Assembly: GCF_026914185.1 (NCBI RefSeq)
Contig: NC_070567.1
Span: 992,001 to 1,056,000, forward strand
Source: Puccinia triticina
Taxonomy: Eukaryota > Basidiomycota > Pucciniomycetes > Pucciniales > Pucciniaceae
Length of the DNA stretch: 64,000 nt
Reading direction: 5' to 3'
In this document: one piece after another, positions 21,372-33,045 of the stretch
Position numbering within the stretch: the stretch's first letter is position 1
How the letters are laid out: each line of letters starts with the position of its first letter
Position numbers and translations under genes: made by a program
The notes under the pieces: model-generated
What the model was told of the DNA's origin: nothing
The model's input: only the letters and a program-made list of their open reading frames with translations
Database searches by the model: none

Positions 21372-23508
21372 TACACCACGTGTGCAAAAAAATATTTTGA
21401 AAACCAATTTCAATGGTTTTCAAAATATTTCCAATACACTACGTGTTGGATGTCCTGAGGAACGAGTTTGACTAACCGGTTTCAGATATTTTTGAAATAT
21501 TCTTGGAACTGCCTCAGGCGGTCCTGAAAATATCTCAAAAAACCTCTTGGTTGGAGAAATATTCTGCCAACCACTTCTAATGGTTTTCCAAACCAATTTG
21601 GTCCGGCCATTAGTGTCAAAAATCGTTTTGGTTGCCAAATCTGTTTGGATATCCACAATTGGTTGGCCAAATGGTTTTGATAACAATTTTGGCGGGCCAA
21701 TTGGTTTGGATAACCAGAAATCGTTGGCCAAATGGTTCTAAGAACCAGTTTGGTCAGCCAATCAATTTGGACAACCAGAATGGGTTGGCCAAATGGTTTC
21801 AAGAACCATTTTGGTAGCTAGAAATATTCCTCCAACCCTCATTGGTTAGAGAGAATATTTCTGTAATCAACTATGGTTTGGGTGTTTACTGAAACCTTTT
21901 TTGTTGGCAGAATGGGTTGAAAACAGGTAGATTGTTGGATTGCCTATTTTACTAGGTGCAATGGTTTATAATGAGTACAAGGTAATAATGCAGTCCTGAC
22001 GTTGTGGAAGCCGCAGATGGAACACTTAAGAGCATGGTAAACAGCAGACAGTATTGAGACGGTATCACATAAAAAAACTAGCTCTATTTCATCCATAGTG
22101 GTACCTTTTCCACCAGCTTGCGTTTGTTTGCTCATTTTTAATTGGCAAGGTCTTCAGCCAACACAAGCAACTGATTGTTGTTCCATCAATCCGAAATCCC
22201 CAGAGGTTGTCGGGGTCTCTTGCAAACAGATGACCGCTCAGCAGCCCACCCAGGAACCGGATGATGGTCCCAAAGATCTGCACCTTTGAGTCCCAGTTGA
22301 GGCTTGCAATCTGCTTGACAATCCACATCACCGCTAGTCGGAATTTCTCTTGACCACCAAGTGTTACAAATGTATCTAGGAAATCAATCAGGGTCATTGA
22401 GATTTGTTTTTTTTGGGGGGGGATGAGGGGGGGGGGGGGGGGGGGGGTGTCAGCTTTGGGTGCTGGGAGTGTTCTCTCATCTGGTCAATGTGTGCTTGCG
22501 TGCAACAGTCACTTACCGACCAGGAGAACCGGTTCTTGCTTGCTTGCAACAGTACCAACCACAAGAACCAGCAAATATCACAGAATATCCCATTCCTGTG
22601 CAACATAATGGCCACAACTATAGACAAGATCCACAGCCTGGTCAGATCTTTGTGATGCAAAAGATAGAGAGAGAGAGAGACAGGCCTACTTTGTTGTCTG
22701 ATAGGCACGCAAGCCCTGTTACAATGTCTTCTGGAGCAAATCCTGAGACACAGAAGATTACCCAATCTAAAGACGACGGAAGCCTAGAGAGAAGGGGTCT
22801 TACAACAAAGAGAGACAAAGGTCTTTGAGTTTTTGAGATGGAGGCAACTGGGGAAATATTTTCAAGCCTCCGGTTGGAGAAAGCAACTGGGGGGATATTT
22901 CAAATATATATCAAATGGTATAAATGGCTGCGCAACCTGCAGTCCTTGGCCTACCACGATTGAGTTTTCAGAACTGCCTGCCCATGTCAGGACAGTTCTA
23001 AGAAATATTCCTGGGAACCGCTCTGCCTATGTTTTTGGTTTTGATGTCCTTTACACCAACCATTTTGGTTTTCAGAACCAATCCCACAACATTTGGGAAA
23101 AATTTGTGAGATTGGTTCTGAAAACCAAATCTCTTAGGACCTGTACCATAGGGCATGAAAATTGAAATTTTTCATTTTGATTTCTCCCAAAACTTTTTAG
23201 AAATAAAACTGACCTTGGCCAAAATTTAGTCCTGAGCCCAAATGTGAAAAATTTCAACAATTGGACCCTCCCCTAGTTTTCACTTTTTCTGTAGAGGGTA
23301 ACAAAAGTAAGAATTTTTCCAAATTGAAGCCCATGGTACAGGCCCTTAGAGGACGGTGGTCATTCTCTCACAAAATGGTTTTGGGAACCAAATTGGTAAC
23401 CAAATGGGTTCCCAAACCAAATTCAGACCAATTTGGTCCCAAAATCCACTATCCAACCAATTTGGTTCTCAAGACTACCTTGGAAACATCTAGTGCACCC
23501 GTGGTGTA
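21372..23508. mobile_element. Unclassified 2.1-kb element with TACACCACG(T/G)GTGCA termini
   Basis: The element is bounded by TACACCACGTGTGCA and the inverse of TACACCACGGGTGCA and splits the hAT copy 2 coding sequence. Its outer 500-600 bp on each side hold degenerate repeats of AACCAATTTGGT-type words, with units of about 60 bp on the left side. I see no exact target duplication. The central part has a frame of unknown nature (21944-22397, minus) and a long G run (22416-22447). Confidence 0.65.
21944..22397 (-). CDS. Unknown protein fragment inside the 21372-23508 element
   Basis: Two overlapping frames (22397-22089 and 22135-21944) join across one frameshift near 22110 into about 150 residues, including FLDTFVTLGGQEKFRLAV and LGGLLSGHLFARDPDNLWGF. 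The second part has two CxxC/CxH-like pairs (CSICGFH). I do not recognise it. It could be a captured host fragment or a remnant of the element's own gene. Confidence 0.4.
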
Positions 23509-24262
23509 ATTCCTCCGATTGAAACTTGATTGGGAAGTATCCATACTTCTTGTCCAGAATTGCTAGTTCCTCAAAGGCTAACTTGCAGGGCAAGGATGCC
23601 TCAATCATCAGGTAAGCCAAGTTCCAACAAGTCAGGACATCTTTGCAGGGATGTTTCTTCTTGATTTCAATACCGACTGCAGTGAGGGCCTTTTCAAAGG
23701 CATCCATGCGGCTTGAAGATCCATGGATGTAATGAACACTACTACATAGTTGATCAACATTGGTACCAGTGAATTTGATCCCATACTTGACAACCAAATT
23801 GAAGACGTGAGCTAGGCAGCGGAAGTGGAAATACTCTGAGGTTGCAGCACCAGGAGTAGTACTGCGCTTTTCCACTTATTTCTGAAGTCTAACCATTGCT
23901 GCATTGTGGACCGCGACAAATACAAGTTTGTTGACTAGTTTCCAGTCACAAAGAATTTGGCTGAGTCAGTTGCAAATAGCGGGGCCTGAGTGTGGAGGTG
24001 GAAGCGGTTAGAAACTGACAATTAAATTCTGCAGGTCCCAATTTTTGCTGATAGTGTGCTGTCGGAACCATGTAGCCAGACAGGTCAGAGGCTGTCCATA
24101 GATTGGTTGTTAGTGCAACATGTTTGGTGTCCTTTCCAATCTTCTCAATAAGGGCTGTCTTTTGGTTGTTGAACAATTTCACACAATCATTTCACACGGT
24201 AAGACATCCTGGAATCTTGAATTGAGGTTGAATTTCTTTCAGGAAATTGATGTGGTAAACAG

Positions 24263-25113
24263 AAAGGTTCCTCTAGATCAAAAATAAATAAAAATAAAAA
24301 CTCTTTGTTTTCTTTTCTTTACATGATATTGATCAAGAATCACAGACTATGGGGCAAGGACAGGACTCTACAGGACTAGAAGTTACACTTACAAGCTACA
24401 TATACATCTAATCTCCTACTTGCAACCTCACTTTTACATACACAATCCAGCTGCAAGACAGCTACACATACCCACTTACACTGAATAGTATATACATCCA
24501 AGTTTATTAAAGACACAGATTTGCCAGAACCCTAAAAAAAAAATTCAAGGGTTCCCCCTGCAATTACACAAAATGAGAGAAAAAAAAACATGGGTTTCCC
24601 CATTGGACAAAAAAAAACCAATGCAAAATCCGCAACAATCAATATAAGAATCAAAAACTAAAAAAATGTAGCTCTCTAAATTCTCAACCTAGCCTTCCAA
24701 CATCAGCAGTGCTGTGCCCACAGGCTAAACCTCCAGCCCGCGTCAAGCGCGCGGGTCAAAAAGGTTGGACGTGAAGGCCCCCGGCCTGCAGCAAAGGCTG
24801 CTGACCAGTGGGGGGCCCACTCTTTGCCCCTCAGGCTGCGCACGCGCAACAGCAGAGGGGTTGAGGACAACGGATAGCTGGAAGTGCAGCATCTCCAATT
24901 GCCTGGGGAAACAGCTACACTGCCGAGCTACCGCCTTTTAAGCTCTCCGCTCCTCACTCAGGCCAGAATTTTTGCTCCCCTCACGCAAACGCCACGCCAC
25001 GGCGCAGCCCCGTAACCGCAATTAATTCCACGGCAACCGCGCCAGCTTATATTGAGAACACTATTCGGCCTCACCTGGACCCAACCCACCCCGCGGCTCT
25101 CGCAACCGTCCAC
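24263..25113. other. No gene seen; LTR-like sequence
   Basis: AT-rich at first, GC-rich from 24720. The word ATCCAAGTTTATTAAAGACA near 24500 also occurs near 28385, which suggests a shared LTR-type transcript end, but the surrounding sequences do not align further. A copia Gag relic begins at the right edge, so a 5' LTR or leader is plausible here. Confidence 0.4.
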
Positions 25114-25687
25114 ATGATAACTTTGATCCCCTCACGATTGGTAGGAAGTCTCAGAAGTAGTCATTGTTTGTCCCCCTTGTTCCTGTTTAACATTGGAAAC
25201 AAATCCTCCTCGACGAAAGTCTCAAGCGCAAGACTACCGGTCCTCACAGCTCCCGGTCCCAATTCAAACTATCTCGACTGGGAGTTAAGTGAATTCTGGA
25301 GGACCATCTAGCACGGCAAGTTCCCAAAGCTGGGTGCCGGGAGAGGTGACAAGAGTTGTGTAGGATATGAGTGTTTCCACACCTTCAAGCACTTCAAGCT
25401 TTTTTTGAACTGGTGTGTTTTACTGAGTTGTACATGTGTTTGTATCCCGATCCTTTCCCCATCTCAGCCATCTGTCCCGCAGACCTGTGATGGCGGGGAT
25501 CCAGTACACCATCGAGGAGATCAAGGCATACATGAACAAGCATTGACATCAATTAAACTTGATTCAAGAGCCATCTTGCTACCTTTGAACCTGTATGGGG
25601 ACCTTTCTCTGGAGACGACAAACATATGTTTGCGGGTGGCAGTCACCCTCAGAATTTTTTTGGTTCTTGCTTTAGCTTCACCGCTTA

Positions 25688-26813
25688 GAGCATCCACCAC
25701 CGTCTCTGTAAACCCGCTCGGTAAGGCAGATTTACAGAGTATGTAAGGGATTTTACACCCCCGTGCCCTCTTTAGGGCTCTTTAGCTAAATGGTTGTTCG
25801 GTAAATCTTTAAGGCTCGCTAGATTTACCCACCGCTAAAGAGCCTCCGTAAGGAAGATTTTGCAGAGCCTACATAATCCTACATAGCTGCATGTGTATAA
25901 CCCTTACCCCCCCCCCCCCCCCTCCGGGCCTCCACCAACAAAAAAAAACTTGGATGACCTGTCATCGATAGACCGGCATGTACATAACAACTATCAACAG
26001 GAGGACCGGCCATTGAAAGACCGGGCATCAATAGGATGCCAGGGCGTCAATACAATGACCAGTCATTGATAGACCGCTCATAACATAACGGTCATTGATA
26101 CAACGACCGGTCATCAATATATTGGTCAGACCGACTGGTAATCGATAGACCGGGTATTAATAGGATGCCCGGTCATTGATAGACCGGGCATCAACACGAT
26201 GACCAGTCATAACAAAACTAGGATGACCGGTCATCAATGTGACCGGTGATCAATAGGATGACCGGGCATCCGATCGGATGACCGTCATATTGTTCAATAC
26301 AGGATGACCGGTCATTGATGTGACCGATACAATGACCGGTCATTGATGTGACCAATACAATGACCGGTCATTGATGTGACCAATACAATGACCGGTCATT
26401 GATGTGACCAATACGATGACCGGTCATTGCTGTGACCGATACAATGACCGGTCATCAATGCGACCGATAGGATGACCGGTCATCAATGTGACCGATAGGA
26501 TGACTGGTCATCAATGTGACCGTCGATACAATGACCGGTCATTGATGCGACTGATAGGATGACTGGTCACCGATGTGACCAGTAGGATGACAGGTCATGA
26601 TCAATAGGATGACCATTGTGTGTGTTGCTTAAAGAGGGGTGTACATATTTATGTATGTAGACACCAGGGTGGCGGTGGTGTCTTTATCTAAATTGGTGTT
26701 GTCTACCGAGCCGCTACCTAGCGATGAGGGTGAGTTTTTTCTTTAGCTAAGCAACCGAGCCTCGCGGGACTCGCTGGCTACCTAAAGATTTACCTAGACG
26801 GTGGTGGATGCTC
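25688..26813. mobile_element. Harbinger-type non-autonomous element (1126 bp), TTA target duplication
   Basis: Termini are GAGCATCCACCACCGTCT and its inverse (18 bp perfect). TTA stands at 25685-25687 and 26814-26816. No transposase is present. Most of the interior is a minisatellite (separate entry), flanked by arms with TTTACC and CTAAAGA words. Confidence 0.88.
25960..26640. repeat. Minisatellite of about 28 bp around the palindrome TGACCGGTCA
   Basis: The unit is close to ATGACCGGTCATTGATGTGA plus eight more bases (CC(A/G)ATACA or CCGATAGG). Copies are most regular at 26300-26600, and degenerate to the left. Each unit centres on the 10-bp perfect palindrome TGACCGGTCA. Confidence 0.88.
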
Positions 26814-28213
26814 TTAGCCAAACATCTTGAACAGCGACGCAGCCACCAACATAGGATCTAAACCCTGGTTACATGCCATGTAAATTTATAAGCCTATCCG
26901 CATATATCCTTCTTTGTACGCCGCACATGTCCCTTGTTGATATTAGCTTATCATCCATTCGTCCTACCCTCAGCTTTTCCTCGATGATGAACGTGATGAA
27001 ATCTTTCATAGTCATTGTATTTGATTACTTCCTCATTCACATTCTCGTCATTACTGTTGGATCAACCTCGGCAGATTCCCCATCGAACCGCTCAACAAAA
27101 TCCCTGAGTAGTGGCCTGCCCAGCTGTCAAACCTACGCCTTGACTAAGAGATCGATTACGGGGGTTCTGGATGCTTGCGATTCATCCCAGGCAGCCCCGC
27201 GGGCTGCTTTGCATACCACCGATGCCCGCGTGGCTAAACTGCCGGATATCCCGAAGCCTGCCAAATCGGCTGCACCCAAGGGACGGTTTGAATTCGATGG
27301 TGATTGCAAAAGTGAAGAGCTTTCGGATGAGGAAGTGATCTTCGGTTTGTCCAACAGTTTCCGTTCTCATTGGATTTCATTCATAGACAGCCTCTCAACT
27401 ATCCAGAAAACTCACATTGCCATCTTCACCATTTAATCCTGCCTTGGTACATATACCTATATATAGCCAACAACCTACCCTCACCGACTCCAGTGTCCAC
27501 TATCCACAAAAGCAAACCATCAGCTGATCCCACAACCTCAAGGCCGGACGGGGGAGGGTCAGTCAAAGAAACCCCGCCATTGCTTTTTCTGCAAGGTTGA
27601 CGGTCACAACCTCAACAATTGCAAGAACTGTTGCCGTCTCCTGACGGAGATCGGGGAAAACTCCAAACCGTGCTCCGACAAGAAACTGCAAGGGAATGGT
27701 CCCAAACCCCCGGCCAAGGCTGGTAGGACCTCGGCAGCCACGCTAGGAGGTTCCTCTCACAAATACAATGAAGACGAGCAATCCGACTTCTGTGGGTCAG
27801 ACCTCGAGGTCACGGCAGGTAACGCGGTAGCGTCTCTCTTGGTCTTGCAAGATCCTCAGTCAGGAGGAGACGCCAACATCGACTCCGGGTGTTCACTGTC
27901 TATGACCCCGGATGGCTCCTCTTTACGCAAGCTCAAGACCGATCGCACTCCCGTTTGGCTGGCAGACCACTCGGTCGTCAAAGCCACTCACAGAGGCCTT
28001 GCTCAGCTCTCTATTGAAGGGGGCAAATCAATCAAAACACTTGTGGTACCAGCACTCCACAAACCGCTTCTCTCAGTGGCCGGTCTTTGCTGCGAGGGCA
28101 TGACTATTGTATTCACCAAGTCCTCCTGTGACTTCTACAACACCAAGGGAACAGTCATCGATCAGATGAATGGTTATCAACTTGATCCTCTCAGAATGGC
28201 AGATTTTTTGTAG

Positions 28214-29981
28214 TATGATCATTATTAGCTTTTTTCTGTATTTTAGTATTGCAAAAGGACTATTTGCTTCAACTTATTATTTTACTCTCTCATCTACCCT
28301 CAACATAATATTTGACTTTGATAAGACTTCATTCAATTGTTAATAAAATCCACAGAATTTTATACCTGATTGAATCTATTTATCCAAGTTTATTAAAGAC
28401 ATGAACTCACAGGATCCAAGATCAAAGTTTCAACCTACGATTTCCAATGGACCACAAAATTGCACATGCATACAAAACTGATACAGTAAAGGAAAACATA
28501 ACCAAGAGGAATGCTTATTCTTCCACTGCACTAGGAATACAATCATTTCTGGTTTCTAGAAATCTCATTGCCAGGAATCAGTCTTTCCCATGTCTTTCCT
28601 TGAGCCCAAATCTTCAAAGGTCTTCATCTTCAATATTAAGTGAAGAGTCTTGTCAGACTCTCCCATTTTCCTGCCCCAGACCCTGGCAACCTGGCACATA
28701 CTTTGTTTTTAATGGGCAGGGGGTGGGAGGGGGAGCTGGCCAGTGCATCCAGATTGAATTTGAACAGAGCAAGAGGGGAGGGGGGGGGGGGGGGTTGGCA
28801 ATGGCCTAACTCCCCCTTATTTAAACTAAGACTGTTTCATTTCAAAGAAACCATAAAAAACAGAACTGAAAGAAAGGACAAATAATAATCAAAGTAGAAC
28901 AGTAAATAAAATAATGAGAAACAAACCCAATAGCTGAGAAGTATGTCAAATCAGTACAAATGAGATTTGTGAGGACAGGGAAGTGATGTGAGGAACTGAG
29001 AGTGGATCAGATGGTTATTTATCTTGGTCAAGATAGATGACAAGTACAGAAGAAAACAGACCCTAAATATATCAGTGATCAGCAACTGATCAAAGATAGA
29101 TATAAAGGAAAAAAGATCTAAGAAAGAGGACAGATTAGTTATAAAGATATTGGAAGACAAAAGAAAGGGAGATGACTAAGAAATGCTTGATGAAGAATGT
29201 TATAGCTTTTCTGTTACTTGATGAAGCCAGTGTGAGTTTTGATGAGCATGTTTCAAGTGCTGAGATGATATTGATATTATATTGTTAGCAGGTGTGTGTA
29301 AGTGAATGGACAGAAGCAGTTTGATTTGTCAGGATGAAAATCAGGGGAATTACGGACAGTGTGAGCAATACACAATCAAAGTTGAATGAGGATTGATGAG
29401 GCTAATCAGTTTTTTGTCTCACACAGCTTGATTAGAAACAAAGCAGAGATGTGCAGCTTGCGACAGTATTGAGCACAAACAGCCACAAGTTGAGCGTGAG
29501 TTTCAACCCCCCCCCCCCTGCAGCGGCGAAGTCGCCTTAGCCTCTAGTACATTCTAAAATAGTGGATTTTCACAACTGACAGGTGCAGGTGACATCATAG
29601 AAGTACTACATTAAATCCCTCATGTTCTGACCAATCATAGTTGCTCATTCAGATGTTTGTACCTTCTACACGTCATGTACATCTCCAACCAACCACATTC
29701 ACTCATTCAACTTCTCCTGCAGCTAAAATACCTCATTCAGGGACTTCCTTGTAGCAAAATCCCCTCACATTTGTCTATATAAGGAGCTCTTTCCCCCTCA
29801 GTTCTCTTTTCACGGAGTTCATTACCCACCAATTACAGTCACCCCAACATTTACATTTTACAATCTTACATATACTTAACAACCTACATACATAACAAAC
29901 CCTTACATTAACAATAGCAACAATTTATTCAGTGTCATAAACAATCTTATCTTAAACCAACCAATCCTATCACTTCATTAA

Positions 29982-30008
<27 letters not shown>
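28214..30008. other. No gene; LTR-like and AT-rich sequence with a TATA box
   Basis: The part 28840-29500 is purine-rich without a frame. From 29560 it resembles an LTR promoter: TATATAA at 29776-29782, then a CT-rich transcript start region (about 29795-29815) and an A/C-rich leader. LTR borders were not found. A 14-base mostly-G run lies near 28778 and a C run near 29508. Confidence 0.45.
29776..29782 (+). promoter_or_regulatory. TATA box of a probable LTR
   Basis: CTATATAAGGAGCTC is followed about 25-35 bp later by a CT-rich stretch of the kind used as a transcript start in fungal LTRs. No coding sequence follows directly. Confidence 0.45.
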
Positions 30009-30013
<5 letters not shown>

Positions 30014-30015
30014 AT

Positions 30016-31145
30016 CAACGGTGGGCAGTTACTTTACTCTACAATATCTGGCAGATATTAGTAAAGTAAAGACCCCGCGTTACCCTCTGGTGTTGTTACC
30101 GCTAACAGTAACGGGCATATCTTGTGCTCTGAAGTAGCGTCACAAGCCTGGTTGTTTTTTTTTTTGCACGGCAAAGGATATCGTAGCTTGATTTTCACCC
30201 TGGATAACGCAAAATAGCTTTATCCAGGGGTGAAAAAGCCCAAAGTGGGCCCAACGGTTGGGCCCACTTTGGTATGGGGCTGCTACAACCACAATTCTGA
30301 TACAAATGTTCTTTGATGTCTGTACATCAGAATTTTCACCATGAGACAGGAACTGAGCAAGCGGTTTCACTGAACGCCACCCTCTTTGTTCCACAAAGTA
30401 AACATACACCAGCTTTATTGATCCTTTTTGAGACCCTCAAACCTTCAAGTCTGATTAATCTAAATAGAATACTCACCTAAAAATGTCGCCAGCATTGCAA
30501 AACCAAGTACTTGAAGAAGAGGGATACAACACAGATCACTCTCAACAGTCCCAGCTTCGCCGTTCCAGCCGTGCCTCATCAATTGTTGCTCCACCTAACA
30601 TGGTGAAACCATTTTTGTATTCTTGCATTAGAATGAACAGGCCTCCCACTCAAAAGCACCGGGCTGTTTCTTCTTTGGATTCTGGTCAATTCAATTTGCC
30701 GCAAACCAAAGGAAAGCTGAAGGGGACAAAGAAACCAATTAAGGCCGCAATATCTACCTTTGGGAAGCCATCAGGGAAGAAGAACGGATCCGGGAGTAAG
30801 CCCATCAAGAAAAAGAAGAAGTCCGGTGCCCCTGACGCCGCACCATCCCAAGTATATACTCTATTTAAATAGGCTCAATTTCAATTGGAATTGTTTTGTT
30901 TTCATGCTTCTTTCCATAACTTGTCTCTGTTACTTCTAACAGATAACGCTTGACATGTGGGATATCATAACCACAGAAATAAATAACCCGTTACCAGATA
31001 TCGTAGCTTCCAGCTAAAAAAGAAGTACATCATGTGAGGATACCGTAACCACAATCCGTTACTGCTAACAACAGTGGTAACGGTCCCAAAATCGCTACTT
31101 TAACGCTACTTTAAGCGTTACTGTAGCGTTAGCTGCCCACCGTTG
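30016..31145. mobile_element. CAAC-element relative (1130 bp): CAACGGTGGG termini, 7-bp target repeat
   Basis: The ends are CAACGGTGGGCAG and CTGCCCACCGTTG. Flanks are TTGTTAT (30009-30015) and TTGCTAT (31146-31152), 6 of 7 identical. The right arm contains GTAGCGTTAGC and TTAAGCGTTAC words like those of the 477-bp copies. Unlike those copies it carries an open frame (30483-30851) and could be a deletion derivative of the autonomous element. Confidence 0.85.
30483..30851 (+). CDS. Small basic protein or first exon inside the CAAC-element relative
   Basis: ATG 30483 opens a frame of 123 codons to a possible splice donor (CAA|GTATAT at 30852); reading on gives a stop six codons later. The product is Ser/Gln-rich, then strongly basic near the end (KKNGSGSKPIKKKKKSG). 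No fold is recognised. It may be the N-terminal exon of the family's transposase, with the rest deleted. Confidence 0.45.
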
Positions 31146-31146
31146 T

Positions 31147-32330
31147 TGCTATCTGATAGTATAGAAGGGAAGAGTTTGCACCTCCATTCAGCAAAAGTTT
31201 CTCAGGAACACTTTTGAGTCTTACATTGATAAAACCTTTGTGCTTGGCCATGGGAAAGGGATATTCATGTTGTATGATCATTTCAGCCATGCGCAAGCAA
31301 GATCGTTCTTGATTTTAAATCCAGACGGAGCGGCCGGGGGCAACATTTGACAATCTGAAGTTCAACCGTCCTTGTTTGGCTACAAGCAGACCTCCTTTGT
31401 CCGATATACATTTCTTTGAGTGTCAATGGAGATGGCTGGTTCCAGCGGATGAGGCACCTGTGAGCTTCAAATAACAGTAGTTGCACTTGGCGTTTTCTTT
31501 GCCATTGGAATCTACAAATTCCAATTTCAAAGAAAAGGATGTTAGTTGAATTTCACTTTTGGAAGTGAGGGGAGATTAGAGATGGTCATTGGCACCCGCT
31601 GGCGGGTACCCACCACTCTTCAGCAGGTCCTTTATGCCCTGGGAAGTGCCAGCCATCAGGCTTGGGGTGTTCAATTTTGGTAAAAAGTCAAGCATGTAGC
31701 TTTGCACCCACCATGGTTACCTGTTGGGGCAGATAGCTGTCAGAATTCTGACTTCATCTTCTGCTCACATTATCTGTCTGGCCAAGTGGCCCCTGTTTCC
31801 TGTCCGACCAAGTGGTCAAATCCTGTCATGTCCTGTTGTCAGCTGTCCAGTTAACTGTTCAGTACCCTGTTCCTGTCCCCTGTTACTGTCTCCTGTTCCT
31901 GTCCCCTGTTCCTGTCACCTGTTCTGATTTGTATGGCCAAGTGGCCATGACTTGTCTCCTATTCCCTGTCACCAGCTCATGTCACTTTTCCTGTCCCCTG
32001 TTATTGGTGTTAGGCCCCCCTTTGGATATTGCTGGGGGGCTCTCTAGTTGTTTAGTTAAAGTCTGCTCCTTGGACATGAAATAAAAATTATTGAGTCTGA
32101 GCCAGTCAACCTCATTTCCTGCTCCTTGTTCCTATCAGTTACCCCAAATAGTCCCTCCCCTGCAGTGCCTCTTCTTGTTGAGCTGAAATCTTAACAATAG
32201 CTACCTGCTAAAGAGTGGCTGGTACCCGCCAGCGGGTGCCAATGACCATCTCTAGGGGAGATTCAGGAAAGCGCAAAGAAACTGACCAATCATCTTGGAG
32301 AAGTGCACCCAAACCTCACTGGTGAGTTTT
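31147..32330 (-). pseudogene. hAT transposase (copy 3) N-terminal fragment with BED zinc finger
   Basis: The first piece (about 32330-32290) gives SEVWVHFSK, the start of a BED finger. An intron follows, holding the element 31577-32254, and ends at ..TTTGTAG. Then come CNYCYLKLTGASSAGTSHL (the C..C..H part) and further on AEMIIQHEYPF, a hAT landmark. There are stops in the finger and after it. The fragment ends at the CAAC-element relative at 31145; no continuation is recognised beyond it. Confidence 0.72.
31577..32254. mobile_element. 678-bp non-autonomous hAT element, 8-bp target duplication GGGGAGAT
   Basis: The ends TAGAGATGGTCATTGGCACC and inverse continue as perfect arms for about 34 bp and imperfectly to about 50 bp. 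GGGGAGAT stands at 31569-31576 and 32255-32262. The core (31790-31930) is a run of CCTGT and CCTGTCCC words. It lies in the intron of the BED-finger gene fragment. Confidence 0.96.
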
Positions 32331-32422
32331 TGCTTCTTTGATTGGCTCCTGCGGGAGGGGTGGCTTTGCCGCCAGCCACAGCGCTCCCACCAGGGGGGAC
32401 TTGTGTCAAGTTAGAATATTTA

Positions 32423-32854
32423 TGGTATTCAAAATTGCATATGTCACTGTTTACATAAAATCATAAAGCCAATTTTGGCTGGGAGATGACAGCTTGCATA
32501 AAACTTAAAGTGACATCTCCCAGCAGGACCCCGGAAGGGGTCTTTCAAGCCGCCTTATGTAGGCTCCAGCCAAACTTTAAAAAAAGATACGTGTACACAA
32601 GGAGTTATTTGGATTTACCTATTCTGCCATCCCCACTTTGCTTTTAAAACCCCTGTACAGAATTAATATGGGTTTAAAGGTGTCACTACACATATTTTTG
32701 TTGATGCATTGAGCCAGGGTAGCTGTAGGTAGGGGCTGTAACGTTTGGATACATACACAAGGCGGCTTGAAAGACCCCTTCCGGGGTCCTCTCCCAGCCA
32801 AAATTGCAGTTTATGATTTTATGTAAAAAAAACCTTATGTAATTTTGAATACCA
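32423..32854. mobile_element. Palindromic element with TGGTATTCAAAATT termini
   Basis: The arms TGGTATTCAAAATTGCATA and the inverse of TGGTATTCAAAATTACATA enclose an inner inverted pair CCCCGGAAGGGGTCTTTCAA / TTGAAAGACCCCTTCCGGGG. TA precedes the left end; the right flank is CA. Its termini resemble those of the next MITE. Confidence 0.7.
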
Positions 32855-32860
32855 CAATTA

Positions 32861-33037
32861 TGGTGTTCAAAGTTGGTTTGCATAATTTTATGCATGCATA
32901 AATCATAAAATCATAAATATATTTTGGTGAGGAAATTTTGTATTACATAATCAGACAGTCATATCCCCTGCAAAAACAATTTTATGATTTTATGATTTAT
33001 GCATGCATAAAATTATGCAAACCAACTTTGAACACCA
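32861..33037. mobile_element. 177-bp TA-flanked MITE with arms of about 55 bp
   Basis: TGGTGTTCAAAGTTGGTTTG opens a nearly perfect arm repeated inverted at the right end. TA lies at 32859-32860 and 33038-33039. The single-stranded form would fold into one long hairpin. Confidence 0.88.
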
Positions 33038-33045
33038 TAAATTTA

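Larger units (their letters stand above)
20520..24262 (-). pseudogene. hAT transposase (copy 2), degenerate and interrupted
   Basis: From the right: blocks LTTNLWTASDLSGY near 24080, then FRCLAHVFNLVVKYGIKF near 23810 and SSSRMDAFEKAL. Coding stops at 23508, where another element is inserted, and resumes left of 21372 with FFSGTQYPTINYAYCAMTAIERQL, IILEPHYKM and the C-terminal dimerisation domain (DLLDWWELNAAQFPSLSEIAR, SKSAFSTGG). The terminal block after LDSY is interrupted by TGA 20601-20603 where relatives have arginine; the stop TAG is at 20522-20520. The BED finger region was not found. Several further stops make it non-functional. Confidence 0.87.
25114..28213 (+). pseudogene. Ty1/copia Gag-protease relic, interrupted by a Harbinger-type element
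   Basis: The first block (about 25200-25311) has the Gag N-terminal phrase VLTAPGPNSNYLDWEL and then a stop. After the insertion at 25688-26813 recognisable sequence returns near 27530 with a CCHC knuckle (CFFCKVDGHNLNNC) and a retropepsin site DSGCSLSMTPD near 27880, followed by the LLSV and LDPL landmarks up to TAG 28211-28213. Integrase and reverse transcriptase are absent. Bases 26817-27450 have an open frame without recognisable domains and are probably eroded Gag. Confidence 0.8.

Noticed and set aside
22394..22765. Proline-rich minus-strand frame
   Set aside because: The proline run is the translation of a G homopolymer. No domain on either side.
26300..26600. CRISPR array (regular 28-bp spacing with palindromes)
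   Set aside because: The whole unit repeats with no unique spacers, it lies in a transposon-like element, and the genome is eukaryotic.
24495..28400. 24.3-25.1 kb and 28.2-28.7 kb as the two LTRs of one copia element
   Set aside because: Only about 20 bases (ATCCAAGTTTATTAAAGACA) are shared and the flanks do not align.
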